A stretch of DNA of 64,000 nt. Source: Planococcus salinarum (GTDB lineage Bacteria; Bacillota; Bacilli; Bacillales_A; Planococcaceae). Both the position numbers and the translations under genes were made by a program. Below are positions 44,609-53,371 of this stretch, in pieces (the stretch's first letter is position 1; each line of letters opens with the position of its first letter). The DNA lies in the NCBI RefSeq assembly GCF_007004625.1, contig NZ_VIFV01000001.1:1-64000 (forward strand). The letters run 5' to 3'. A model generated the notes under the pieces. It did no database searches. It saw only the letters and a list, made by a program, of their open reading frames with translations, and was not told the DNA's origin.

Positions 44609-44644
44609 AAAAAACGCCTTCCCCCTTCAAGCCGGGCAGGCGCT
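44609..44644 (-). terminator. Terminator of the IDEAL-domain gene
   Basis: The stem GCGCCT...AGGCG with an inner C-rich/G-rich pairing is followed by TTTTTTG on the minus strand. Confidence 0.7.
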
Positions 44645-44677
44645 TATTAATCGGATGCAGGGTTCACGTGACGGGTA

Positions 44678-45160
44678 TCAAGCTTCACTTGGCAAACCTC
44701 CATTAAGCTGCTGTTGTTGCTGTTGTTGTGCAATGAGTTCATGGAACATCACTTCATCCCGTGATTCAAGTGCATAGTCGATCATACGTTCAAAATTTTC
44801 CTGTTCCAGAAACTCGATCGCTTCCATCGCTTCGGATTTGGCCTGGTCCGGGATCTCTATGACGCCCCCGGTTTCTCCCTGCAGGATCGACTGGAGATGC
44901 ATATGGATATCGGAGACCAATAACAGCTGGTACAGCGGCAGACGGATAAAGCGATTTCCTTTTTGGAATACGAATACTTCGGATAAGTTCTCTACTTGGA
45001 AAGTATTCGTATTTACTACAATTTCTTTCCCTTCAACCGGGATGAAATAAAACAATTCATCATCTTTCATAATTGAGAGGTACTGGTAGGCAAAGACGAA
45101 CTTCACAAGATGGTCTTCTTTCTTCGTATAGAATGGTTTCATCATTTTGACATGCAACAT
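44678..45160 (-). CDS. IDEAL-domain protein with polyglutamine tail
   Basis: 160 aa from ATG 45160, with AGAGAGGGGGGAA upstream. The main body is a beta-rich domain of roughly 90 residues (FVFAYQYLSIMKDDELFYFI) that I do not recognise. Near residue 140 MIDYALESRDEVMFHELI fits the IDEAL motif (IDxALxxxDxxxF), a short element of Bacillales proteins thought to mediate interactions. A run of seven Gln (codons CAA/CAG) follows, just before the end. Function unknown. Confidence 0.6.
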   Translation of the reverse strand: MLHVKMMKPFYTKKEDHLVKFVFAYQYLSIMKDDELFYFIPVEGKEIVVNTNTFQVENLSEVFVFQKGNRFIRLPLYQLLLVSDIHMHLQSILQGETGGVIEIPDQAKSEAMEAIEFLEQENFERMIDYALESRDEVMFHELIAQQQQQQQLNGGLPSEA

Positions 45161-45234
45161 GATGGTTCCCCCCCTCTCTGAATTTAGAATATTCTGTTTA
45201 GTTAATAATACCACACTTTTCCTGTTTCGTAACT

Positions 45235-45263
45235 AAAAAAGCACAAGAATTATCTTCTTGTGC
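45235..45263 (-). terminator. Terminator overlapping the 125-aa gene
   Basis: GGCACAAGAAGA / TTCTTGTGC pairing with a TTTTTT tail on the minus strand; the stem starts in the last codons. Confidence 0.7.
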
Positions 45264-45627
45264 CGGGTCGTCTTATCCGTGGTTTCTGTGCAGTTGCCAT
45301 GAACTGAATCCGCTCCGTATCAACCTTTACAAAGAGCTGCGACAGTGCGGAGAACAGGAAATGTACGAATTCATTTGTGTCATTTCCGCCATAATTGAAC
45401 ACAATGGTTTGGTGGTCAAAATCGATTTGGATGGTCGCAAGCATTCCATTGCAGGCTTGAATGTTCGTGAATGTGAAGCATCCGCCTTCCCTGGATACCT
45501 GGAACCGGATCTTCTCGTAGCGCTTTTCATCAGTCAATAAAAAAAGTTCCCATACTGCAATATCTTCCTGCTTCAATACTTGCTGAAGGTCAGGGATTCT
45601 CAATACATAAACATTTTCCAAGGTCAT
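45250..45627 (-). CDS. Hypothetical protein, 125 aa
   Basis: A TAGGAGC site precedes the ATG. The protein is mixed alpha/beta with no signal peptide and no membrane span, and a basic C-terminus (KPRIRRPGTRR). I recognise no family. A real gene is supported by its own ribosome site and terminator and by conserved-looking codon use. It sits between an IDEAL-domain gene and the divergent ywqB-like gene. Confidence 0.6.
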   Translation of the reverse strand: MTLENVYVLRIPDLQQVLKQEDIAVWELFLLTDEKRYEKIRFQVSREGGCFTFTNIQACNGMLATIQIDFDHQTIVFNYGGNDTNEFVHFLFSALSQLFVKVDTERIQFMATAQKPRIRRPGTRR

Positions 45628-45807
45628 GCTCCTATTCTAATTTTATAGGTATTTAATCACACTCTTTATCCAGTATAATGTATTAATTCTTAAAAAAACA
45701 TGTTCTTTAAAAATTTTTTCACATGCTGCAGCAGCACTGAATTCTCCTATCCATTTACGGGGCTGCCGGAAACAAGTATAATAGAAGGAAAGTTTATTTT
45801 TGGGGCG

Positions 45808-47346
45808 ATGCAAATGGCTACGGTTCAATCCCTGGCACAACAATACGAAGAGACGATTCACAATTATATGGCTGCTGTCGAGGAATCCCTCCATCCCGGT
45901 CGGGCGTTGGATGAGGAAATGGTTCGAAAAGCAGTCTTTTTGGTGCGCCACGACGGAGTGCAGATCCAGTCATTCAATGAAGAGCGGCTGTTGCTCGAGG
46001 CGATTGTCAAAGACGCCCATTCGGTGAAAGTCGTGATGAATTTCGATAAGCAGACAACGGTCTGCGCCTGCCCGCAGGAAGAAATGTGCAGGCACCGGCT
46101 CGCTGTGATCTTCGCTTTATACCAGAAGGTCGGTTCACTGTCCGGCTGGGTGGCTGACTGGCGGGCACGTGAACTTGAACAGCTTTCAACGGTTGGCAAT
46201 AAACGCTCACCTGAGCAGTGGACAAAAGTGATACGCAGCGTCTGGCGGGATCCGATTCCCGATTACACGACAAGAAATTATTTCTATTTTGAACAGATGT
46301 ATGAAGGCCGCCTGAAAAATGCGCTGTCCTTTGTGCCGCTTGAACGGGAATGGAAAGTCCTGTTCCGCGCCTATGCCCATTTCATTTCATTGGCCGAAGT
46401 TTGGCCTACCTATATATCCGGCACGAATGATGTCCATCATTCGTTTTTCAAGACCTGGTTCGAAGATGAGCTTCACGAACTGCGTGATCTGCTCGACCAA
46501 TTACATGGCCAGCACCGGACATTCGAATCCGATGCTTTCTTCGACCACCTCCGCGACATGGTCCGAGCTTTTGCCGCAACCAAGGACGGTTCTTCATCCC
46601 AGCGCTTTACTGTCTACCAAACTTTCTGGACCCACCTTTTTACCGGCGACAATTTGCGGAAAAAGGAACTTACATTATTCCCGCGTCCCGATGAACGCAT
46701 TCTCGCGTTTTTTGCGATTCTGCTGAATCAAACAGTGGACCTGAAAAAAATTGCCCCTAATGATGCACATGATTGGATCCAGCTGGCGATTCTGGCAGAA
46801 CAGGAACATAACAGTGAAGCTCTCAAAACGATTTTAATCGCTGTCAAACCGCATGTGAAAACTTTCCTTTTTGAAGGTTTGTATACGCAATACCGCCATC
46901 AATATGTCCGGACGCTGAGCCGCCTGTTCTTCCTGATCGATCTGAGCGAAACGGATTGGGAAGACCTTTTCCGGCAATTTGGGCACTACGGATTGCCTGC
47001 CTATTCGACTTACCTGATCGAAAAAGGGTTATTCAAGCAATGGGCGGAACTTCACCACCTGCATAATTCCCCGCTCTATTTCGCCGAGGAATGTGGATTG
47101 AAGGAAGTCCAGGAAGCAGCGCCTGATTTTGTGCTGCCGCTTTACCACCGCTATGCGATGTCCCATTTGGACGAACGCAGCCGGGCCAGTTACAAACAGG
47201 CCGTGCGCATCTGGAAAAAGATGAAAGCCGCCTGCAAAAAGAGCGACCAAGTGGAATTTTGGAATTCATATATGAAAGAAATCCGGACACAGAATAAACG
47301 ACTCCGTGCATTGCAGGAAGAGATTGAGAAAGGAAATCTGGTATGA
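45808..47346 (+). CDS. ywqB: SWIM zinc-finger protein (YwqB-like)
   Basis: About 512 aa, taking the ATG at 45808; an ATG two codons on is also possible. The SWIM zinc finger is at about residues 75-95: CACPQEEMCRH gives the C-x-C...C-x-H ligand pattern. The rest is helical. It overlaps the SNF2 gene by 4 bp (ATGA), the same pairing as ywqB-ywqA in B. subtilis, where SWIM proteins are thought to help SNF2 helicases bind DNA or other proteins. Function of the pair is not established. Confidence 0.82.
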   Translation: MQMATVQSLAQQYEETIHNYMAAVEESLHPGRALDEEMVRKAVFLVRHDGVQIQSFNEERLLLEAIVKDAHSVKVVMNFDKQTTVCACPQEEMCRHRLAVIFALYQKVGSLSGWVADWRARELEQLSTVGNKRSPEQWTKVIRSVWRDPIPDYTTRNYFYFEQMYEGRLKNALSFVPLEREWKVLFRAYAHFISLAEVWPTYISGTNDVHHSFFKTWFEDELHELRDLLDQLHGQHRTFESDAFFDHLRDMVRAFAATKDGSSSQRFTVYQTFWTHLFTGDNLRKKELTLFPRPDERILAFFAILLNQTVDLKKIAPNDAHDWIQLAILAEQEHNSEALKTILIAVKPHVKTFLFEGLYTQYRHQYVRTLSRLFFLIDLSETDWEDLFRQFGHYGLPAYSTYLIEKGLFKQWAELHHLHNSPLYFAEECGLKEVQEAAPDFVLPLYHRYAMSHLDERSRASYKQAVRIWKKMKAACKKSDQVEFWNSYMKEIRTQNKRLRALQEEIEKGNLV

Positions 47347-50066
47347 CTCAATTCCAAACAGAAGGAAGCCGCATCTATTATTTGAAAATCACCAAAGGGG
47401 ACAGCTTCCGTGTTCAGGCAATCAATGAAACCGGAAACCGCATTCCTCCTGAAATCTGGACGCCCTATTTGTACTTTATGGACAAGGCCAGCTTTTTCGG
47501 GCTGAAGTCGGAAATGGACGGACTGGACCTCGTATTGTCGCCCGCTGACTTTGTCCGGCTTTTTAATGGTGAAGTCCATCATTATGTCGCATTCAAAGGA
47601 CAGACCGATGATGATATTGCATGGCTTGAACTTGCCGGAAAAGTCTCGGATTCGCTGAACGATCCGCGCCTCTGGGAGCACGTCAGTGTTGAGGGCGAAG
47701 ATATTGTCATCGACAGCAAATATGGCGATATGGATATCCAGGCGTTTCTGAGAGACACCATCAGCCAGCAGCTTCGACAAAAAGGGCTGACAACTGCCCA
47801 GCTGCCGTATATCCGGCACTTTATCCAGCACGCCGGATGGGACGGGTTGGAACCTGCGGACGATTATGTAATCGCTGTGCAATTGAGCGAACCGGACGAA
47901 ACGCCGGAATGGTCTTTCAAGGTCGTGCTGCGTTCGAAGCGCGGCAGTGTTTACTGGACGCCGTCCAAACGCCGCATGGATGAGCCGCTGGAAAAGGTGT
48001 TGCCTGAGAAATGGCGCAGCCGCCACGCGGAAATAGCCGAAAAGCAGGCACTGGTCCTGAGCCTTTGCCCTTCGATTGAAAGCTTTGATGAAAGCCGCCT
48101 CCACCATGCGGAATGGACAGATGCACAAGTCCTCGAATTTCTGCGCAACGATACGGAAATTCTGCAGGCTTTCGGCATCGAAGTCTCCATCCCTTCCTGG
48201 CTGCAGGCCGTACAGGAATCGAAGGTGCGCGTAAAAGCCAATGTCCATTCCCCGGCCAAAAAAGCATCGGTCGTGGGGCTTGATCAGATTATCCGTTTTG
48301 ACTGGCAGTTTTCGCTGAACGGCCACGAACTCAGCATGCAGGATTTCGAAAGGCTCGTGACCGACAACAAGGAATTTATCCGCATCGGCAACGAATGGGT
48401 GCGTGTCGACTCAAATCTGCTGATGCAGCTCCGGAAAATGATCGAAGAGGCAGATGATGCCGACTGGACGATCAAGGACATGCTGTTCCAGAACGTACCG
48501 GAAATCATGCTCGAGGAAGCGGCTGAAGAAGACGATCCGCTCGTCGAATTCAATTTGAATAAATCGTTGAAAGTCCTGTTGGACAAGTTGCTCGATAAAC
48601 GGGATCTTCCGCCAACAGCGATTCCCGAAAACCTGAACACAGAACTTCGCCCCTATCAGAAGACAGGCTTTGACTACCTCGTATTTATGCGGGAAGAAGG
48701 TTTCGGCCTTTGTCTTGCAGATGACATGGGCCTTGGCAAGACGGTGCAGCTGATCGCCTACCTGCTCCATGTCCATAAAGAAAAACAGGCGCACCCTTCG
48801 CTGATCATATGCCCGACCTCCGTTCTCGGCAACTGGCAGAAGGAACTGGAACGGTTTGCACCTGATTTGAAAATCTATATGCATTACGGCCCGGTCCGTC
48901 CCAAAGCCGAGGATTTCACACGCTTCCTTGAAGAAGAACAGCCGGACGTCGTCCTTTCCACTTACGGCATCGCATCATCCGACGCCGAAGAAATGCAGGA
49001 GCTGCCCTGGACCAGCATTACCCTGGATGAGGCACAGAACATCAAGAACATGTATACGAAGCAATCACGCACCATCCGCCGTTTCAAAGGCCAGCACCAT
49101 ATCGCCTTGACGGGTACGCCGATTGAAAACCGGCTGTCCGAGCTATGGTCGATATTTGATTTTATCAATAAAGGATATCTGTACCGCATCAAGCAATTCC
49201 AGGAAACGTTCATGATTCCGATCGAGCGCGATGAATCGGAAGAAGCGAAGGAAAAATTGCGTCAGCGCATTCAGCCATTCCTGCTGCGACGCACCAAGAA
49301 AGATCCGGATCTTCAGCTGAATCTCCCGGAAAAACAGGAGCAGCTTGAATATTGTCCACTGACACCTGAACAGGCCGCTCTTTACGAAGGTCTCGTACAG
49401 GATACCGTCCAAAAGATGGAAACGTTGACCGGTTTCGAGAAAAAAGGGCTTGTCCTGAAAATGCTCAGCAAACTGAAGCAGTTATGCAACCATCCGGCTT
49501 TGTATCTGAAAGAGCCTTATACTACAGCGGAAGAAATTTTGCCGAGATCGCAGAAACTTGAGCGGATAGTTACACTGGCCGGTGAAATCGCCGAACGCGG
49601 TGAACAATGCCTCATTTTCACGCAGTACATCGGCATGGGGCATCTCCTGCAGCAGGCTATCAATGAACTTTATGGCCACGAAGTGCCGTTTTTGACCGGC
49701 AGCATGCCAAAAAATCAGCGGGATTCACTCGTGAATGCATTCCAGCAGGGCAAATTCCCGATTTTCATCCTTTCTCTAAAAGCGGGAGGCACAGGGTTGA
49801 ACCTGACTGCCGCCACGCATGTATTGCACGCTGACAGATGGTGGAATCCGGCCGTCGAAAATCAGGCGACAGACCGTGCCTACCGCATCGGGCAGACGCA
49901 ATTTGTCCATGTCCACAAATTCGTGACCATTGGCACCATTGAAGAGAAAATCGATTCCCTGTTAACACAAAAACAGGCAATGTCCGAGCAGTTTATCCAA
50001 TCGAGCCAGTGGATGACCGAGCTGTCCGATAATGATCTGAAGGAGCTATTCACTTATTCGTTATAA
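47343..50066 (+). CDS. ywqA: SNF2-family DEAD/DEAH helicase (YwqA-like)
   Basis: 907 aa. The N-terminal 450 residues form the SNF2-associated domain. Helicase motifs follow: Q/I in RPYQKTGFDYL, Walker A ADDMGLGKT, II LDEAQNIKN (DEAQ variant), III ALTGTPIENRLSELW, then the C-terminal lobe with FTQYIGMG, KAGGTGLNLTAATHVL and DRAYRIGQ. It is a DNA translocase of the bacterial Snf2 group, probably remodelling protein-DNA complexes or aiding repair. It is translationally coupled to the SWIM protein gene. Confidence 0.93.
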   Translation: MTQFQTEGSRIYYLKITKGDSFRVQAINETGNRIPPEIWTPYLYFMDKASFFGLKSEMDGLDLVLSPADFVRLFNGEVHHYVAFKGQTDDDIAWLELAGKVSDSLNDPRLWEHVSVEGEDIVIDSKYGDMDIQAFLRDTISQQLRQKGLTTAQLPYIRHFIQHAGWDGLEPADDYVIAVQLSEPDETPEWSFKVVLRSKRGSVYWTPSKRRMDEPLEKVLPEKWRSRHAEIAEKQALVLSLCPSIESFDESRLHHAEWTDAQVLEFLRNDTEILQAFGIEVSIPSWLQAVQESKVRVKANVHSPAKKASVVGLDQIIRFDWQFSLNGHELSMQDFERLVTDNKEFIRIGNEWVRVDSNLLMQLRKMIEEADDADWTIKDMLFQNVPEIMLEEAAEEDDPLVEFNLNKSLKVLLDKLLDKRDLPPTAIPENLNTELRPYQKTGFDYLVFMREEGFGLCLADDMGLGKTVQLIAYLLHVHKEKQAHPSLIICPTSVLGNWQKELERFAPDLKIYMHYGPVRPKAEDFTRFLEEEQPDVVLSTYGIASSDAEEMQELPWTSITLDEAQNIKNMYTKQSRTIRRFKGQHHIALTGTPIENRLSELWSIFDFINKGYLYRIKQFQETFMIPIERDESEEAKEKLRQRIQPFLLRRTKKDPDLQLNLPEKQEQLEYCPLTPEQAALYEGLVQDTVQKMETLTGFEKKGLVLKMLSKLKQLCNHPALYLKEPYTTAEEILPRSQKLERIVTLAGEIAERGEQCLIFTQYIGMGHLLQQAINELYGHEVPFLTGSMPKNQRDSLVNAFQQGKFPIFILSLKAGGTGLNLTAATHVLHADRWWNPAVENQATDRAYRIGQTQFVHVHKFVTIGTIEEKIDSLLTQKQAMSEQFIQSSQWMTELSDNDLKELFTYSL

Positions 50067-50143
50067 GAAAAGCGAACACTCATTTGAAAATACTTTCTTT
50101 ATATAAGTACTATCATATAAGTTAAACTAATAATCTATAGTAG

Positions 50144-50427
50144 CCGATATTCCGCAAAACAGCTTCGAAGACATTAGCCGACGCTTGCGAGGCTAAGTCT
50201 TTGCGACGAAGCAGCGAAGCGATGCAGGAGCACGGATTTAAATACTAGCAGAGTACGCACTTCGTCGAAACGGAGTTGGCTTGCCAACTCCATTTCTGCT
50301 CCCCTGGGCGTCTGCGCTGTTTTGCTCCATATCTTGAGAGATTTCGCCAGCGTCGGCGCGGCTTAGGAGCAGGCGAATGCCGACGGAGCAATAAGACGAG
50401 TGGTTTTCTCGGCTTATTGTGGGAGCC
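50144..50427. repeat. Long structured repeat, copy 1 (CCGATATTCCGCAAAAC family)
   Basis: Starts CCGATATTCCGCAAAACAGC, ends near GGCTTATTGTGGGAGCC. Contains a hairpin GGAGTTGGC/GCCAACTCC at 50267-50296 and a terminal hairpin CAATAAG...CTTATTG. A related copy lies at 58672-58917. It fills most of the 558-bp gap between ywqA (plus) and the small coiled-coil gene (minus); no gene supported within it. Confidence 0.8.
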
Positions 50428-50624
50428 AAGGTGTGCCATACGAAGATGGCACCTCCTTTGCGACGAGCTTGCGCAGGAGCATAATCTTTGCACTGTCCAT
50501 AGCGCCTAAGCGGGCTATAAAAGCTTATTCATTAACTCAACTTATACAGCTTATAAATCCAAAAATGAGCATGGCCGGGTCCCCACCCCTCCATGCTCTC
50601 CCTGATCTGATGAGTGAAACAGTG

Positions 50625-50768
50625 TTAAACCTTTGCTGCGGAACGGAAATGCTCTTTCAGTTCACTTAGCTCCCGTTCCGCCTCTGCCAATCTTGTATGG
50701 AGCAGCGCTGTCAGGCGGATCAGCTGCTCCATATGCACTTCCAGTTGCTGTTGTACGTCCTTCGGCAT
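50625..50768 (-). CDS. Small coiled-coil protein, 47 aa, downstream of ssb
   Basis: ATG at 50768 with GGGAGG about 10 nt upstream opens a 47-codon frame ending TAA at 50625. The product is amphipathic: EVHMEQLIRLTALL, then LAEAERELSELKEHF, a likely coiled coil. It begins about 30 nt after the ssb stop on the same strand, so it is probably cotranscribed. I know no named family. Confidence 0.55.
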   Translation of the reverse strand: MPKDVQQQLEVHMEQLIRLTALLHTRLAEAERELSELKEHFRSAAKV

Positions 50769-50797
50769 GGCTAAGTGCCTCCCATCTTCCTGTATTA

Positions 50798-51208
50798 TTA
50801 TGTGTTAATTGGTTCCGCTTCCGGCACGGGGAAATCAAAATCTGCTTCAGATTCTGGTTCCTTTTGCGACGGGGCGGTTTCTTCTTGCGCTTTTCTTCTG
50901 TCCAGGAAACGTATCTGGTCCGCAAGAATTTCCGTAACATACACCCTGCCGCCATTTTCCTTGTCGTAATGCCGGGACTGCAACCTGCCCGATACCGCTA
51001 CAAGTGAGCCTTTGACACAGAATTTCGCGACATTCACTGCCGGCCTTCCCCAAGTGGAACAAAGCACGAAATCAGTTTCGATTTCCCCCCTCTGGTTTTT
51101 ATAACTTCTGGAAACGGCAACGACGAACGTTGTATGTACACGTCCCTCGCTTAACGTTCTTGATGTTGGATCTTTTGTCAGCCTTCCGACCAGTCCGACC
51201 TGATTCAT
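50798..51208 (-). CDS. ssb: Short single-stranded DNA-binding protein (SsbB-like)
   Basis: 136 aa. OB-fold residues MNQVGLVGRLTKDP, TTFVVAVSR and FVLCSTWGRPAVNVAKF match Ssb. The tail is acidic (ESEADFDFPVPEAEPINT) but lacks the terminal DDDIPF tip through which the main Ssb recruits partner proteins. This suits an SsbB-type paralogue, which in B. subtilis is induced in competence. The genome's main ssb would be elsewhere. Its position next to a YwpF-like gene and ywqA supports ssbB orthology. Confidence 0.85.
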   Translation of the reverse strand: MNQVGLVGRLTKDPTSRTLSEGRVHTTFVVAVSRSYKNQRGEIETDFVLCSTWGRPAVNVAKFCVKGSLVAVSGRLQSRHYDKENGGRVYVTEILADQIRFLDRRKAQEETAPSQKEPESEADFDFPVPEAEPINT

Positions 51209-51453
51209 ATTCTTTCACCTCCTTCCGTTAAAATCAGCTTACTAAATAAACTGAATTTTATGCAAAAGGGGAAAAACAGAATTTGGCGGTTTTTCTGCAG
51301 GTCATATTTCATTTTTCAATCAGCAGGAAAATTTTTTTCTCTTTCCTGCTCCTTATGGATACTGGCTTTTTCGGATACACAAAGTGTTTGGCAAAAATGA
51401 ATTTTTGCAGCTTTGCATGTCCTTTTCATCATAGACCTGAAAGTTCACGTCTA

Positions 51454-51462
51454 TGCTATACT
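51454..51462 (+). promoter_or_regulatory. Extended -10 promoter of the ywpF-like gene
   Basis: TGCTATACT: TG one base before a TATACT hexamer, about 30 nt before the ATG. The -35 is weak. Confidence 0.45.
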
Positions 51463-51492
51463 GGAAAAAAGATCGATTTTGGAGGGATATAC

Positions 51493-51930
51493 ATGAAGAC
51501 TTTTAAAATGCTTTCGATGGGACTTGTTGAAGGGGATGACATCATCAATTTCCCTCTCGAAGACGGCATCATCATCAATCAGGAGAACAGCCACCGTTCC
51601 TGGGTAATTGAAATGCTGATGGATTTGTCACATGAGGAAAAATTCAAAGAGATGATGGATTCCAAAAATATCTATGACGTCAAAGTGGTCATCTCCTATC
51701 CGGAGAATGAACCGGCGACCTTTGAAGTCGGCATTTACGGGGTCAAAAAGATTGGCGACCATGTTTCCATCCTGATGAAAGGCACTTTGAAACGTGCCCG
51801 CCGCAAATACGCCGAAACACTGCTGGCTGAACTTCTTGAAGACGGCCTGGAAGGTGAACAATTGCTGAAGCGCTTTGAGAGTGACATGCGCTCACGTCCT
51901 GTACTGCGAATCGACGAAGCAGCAAATTAA
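51493..51930 (+). CDS. ywpF: YwpF-like protein
   Basis: 145 aa from ATG 51493, preceded by GGAGGGATATAC. The longer frame upstream has no ribosome site. The N-terminus MKTFKMLSMGLVEGDDIINF, the central VIEMLMDLSHEEKFKEM and the C-terminal half match YwpF of Bacillus, whose function is not known. Its position beside ssb and near fabZ agrees with that assignment. It is divergent from ssb and shares a bidirectional terminator with the next gene. Confidence 0.82.
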   Translation: MKTFKMLSMGLVEGDDIINFPLEDGIIINQENSHRSWVIEMLMDLSHEEKFKEMMDSKNIYDVKVVISYPENEPATFEVGIYGVKKIGDHVSILMKGTLKRARRKYAETLLAELLEDGLEGEQLLKRFESDMRSRPVLRIDEAAN

Positions 51931-51974
51931 AAAAAGACTTGATGAGGGTAATTTCCTTCATCAAGTCTTTTTTA
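51928..51974. terminator. Bidirectional terminator between ywpF and the 126-aa gene
   Basis: AAAAAAAGACTTGATGA / TCATCAAGTCTTTTTT forms a 14-bp stem with A and T runs on either side, between convergent genes. Confidence 0.88.
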
Positions 51975-52352
51975 ATTCAACTGCTTCAATTTACTTTCTA
52001 CAAATGCAGCCTCAGCCTTGCAAGAATAGTCGATATTTACATCTTTGCTTTTCTGCAATACCATAATTCTTTCTTTTTGTTCATTTGTTGGGGGTTCGTG
52101 AAGTATCTTGGTGATTATCTGATTCATTTTTTGGGCCAATTCTTCATGAAACTCATTGCTGGTTTTCACTTCATCTGAAAGTTCTTTATACCATTTTGAA
52201 TCTTGTGTAATATATTTTCTCCATATTTTCAAGAATTCATCAATATTATATAATTCTTCTTTCCATTCGATTCCTGCCATATATCTTTCAAATACTTTCG
52301 TAACCGAACGGGTAATATTACTTTTGACTGACGTTGGCAATGTATTATACAT
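51972..52352 (-). CDS. Hypothetical protein, 126 aa, AT-rich gene
   Basis: An all-helical soluble protein (FERYMAGIEWKEELYNIDEFL, then EFHEELAQKMNQIITKIL) with no family I recognise. The gene is visibly more AT-rich than its neighbours and interrupts the ywpF/fabZ/mbl order seen in relatives, which suggests later insertion. GGAGGG precedes the ATG. Function unknown. Confidence 0.6.
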   Translation of the reverse strand: MYNTLPTSVKSNITRSVTKVFERYMAGIEWKEELYNIDEFLKIWRKYITQDSKWYKELSDEVKTSNEFHEELAQKMNQIITKILHEPPTNEQKERIMVLQKSKDVNIDYSCKAEAAFVESKLKQLN

Positions 52353-52445
52353 TAAATCCCTCCATATTCAGAAAGAATACTAGTAAATTAATTTTACACT
52401 TCATTTTTTTAGAATATACTTTATATAAATTTAATAATAAACTCA

Positions 52446-52892
52446 TTATTCTGTTTCAGGTGATGCAACTGGTCCGAGGGCGAAAAGAATATCACATTCG
52501 CATGCCACTTCGCCGTCGACTGTTGCGATGCCGTGACCTTTGCCCATGGCCCCTCTCAGCTTCGTCAGTTCCACTTCGAGACGCAGTTGGTCACCCGGGA
52601 CGACCTGGCGCTTAAAGCGGCAATTGTCGATGCCTGCGAAGAATGCAAGCCGCCCTTCATTGCCTTCCACCTGCAATACTGCTGTTGCTCCGACCTGAGC
52701 CAACGCTTCAACGATGAGGACTCCGGGCATTACTGGATATTCCGGAAAATGGCCGTTGAAAAACTCTTCATTGGCAGAGACATTTTTCAGGCCAACAGCC
52801 CTTTTGCCGGCTTCTATTTCCAAAATCCGATCCACCATTAAAAATGGATAGCGGTGTGGTAAGATCGCTTTGATCTGTTCAGTCGTCAACAT
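52446..52892 (-). CDS. fabZ: (3R)-hydroxymyristoyl/hydroxyacyl-ACP dehydratase FabZ
   Basis: 148 aa from ATG 52892, preceded by AAAAGGAGTTGGA. The active-site regions are clear: [13 protein letters not shown] with the catalytic His, and [19 protein letters not shown] with the Glu. It dehydrates 3-hydroxyacyl-ACP in type II fatty acid synthesis. Position after mbl agrees with B. subtilis ywpB. Confidence 0.95.
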   Translation of the reverse strand: MLTTEQIKAILPHRYPFLMVDRILEIEAGKRAVGLKNVSANEEFFNGHFPEYPVMPGVLIVEALAQVGATAVLQVEGNEGRLAFFAGIDNCRFKRQVVPGDQLRLEVELTKLRGAMGKGHGIATVDGEVACECDILFALGPVASPETE

Positions 52893-52937
52893 GAGTCCAA
52901 CTCCTTTTTCCAAATAAGTTAAAGCATGCGGCAATCT

Positions 52938-53207
52938 CTATTTCTTGCCGCTCATTATATCAATGATATGCTGCCAGGTTTCCCATTTCAGCGCATCTTT
53001 CGGTTCACCGTCACCGATTACCCCATAACCCACCATCGCTCCTAAGGCTGCTGCCAGGACGATCAGTGCGATGACAAGGATGATTCGAAGCCAGATTGGA
53101 AACATTCGGATCTGGACCCACCAGGTTTTTTTCTCTTGCTTATCCCCGGTCGTTTCTTCGTTTTTATGTTCTTTTCGTTTAGAAACTTTTTTAGTCGGCT
53201 CAGCCAT
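52938..53207 (-). CDS. EpuA-family small membrane protein
   Basis: 89 aa: a highly charged N-terminus, then one membrane span (IRMFPIWLRIILVIALIVLAAALGAMVGYGVIGDG), then a short conserved tail (DALKWETWQHIIDIM). It matches the EpuA family, often mislabelled as an RNA polymerase beta subunit in databases. Function unknown; wall or division genes are its usual neighbours, as mbl is here. Confidence 0.8.
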   Translation of the reverse strand: MAEPTKKVSKRKEHKNEETTGDKQEKKTWWVQIRMFPIWLRIILVIALIVLAAALGAMVGYGVIGDGEPKDALKWETWQHIIDIMSGKK

Positions 53208-53371
53208 TTACGTCGTCAACCTTTCCAATGCCGCATACTTCTGTCCATTGCTGGCAGAACATTGCACATCCACAGTTCTGTCGCAGCTGCGTAACAACGC
53301 AGTCACGTATGTTGCCATTATACTAAAAAACTGCGGATGCTGCACACACAAATAGAATTTGGCCCGAGATT

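Noticed and set aside
45700-45807. Earlier ATG for the SWIM protein
   Set aside because: The 36 extra residues (FKNFFTCCSSTEF...) look noncoding and there is no ribosome site; the start at 45808 fits the family better.
46007-47311. Minus-strand frames under ywqB and ywqA, including one of 378 codons (47190-48326)
   Set aside because: They lie opposite well-supported genes with helicase and SWIM motifs. Their translations show no recognisable domain.
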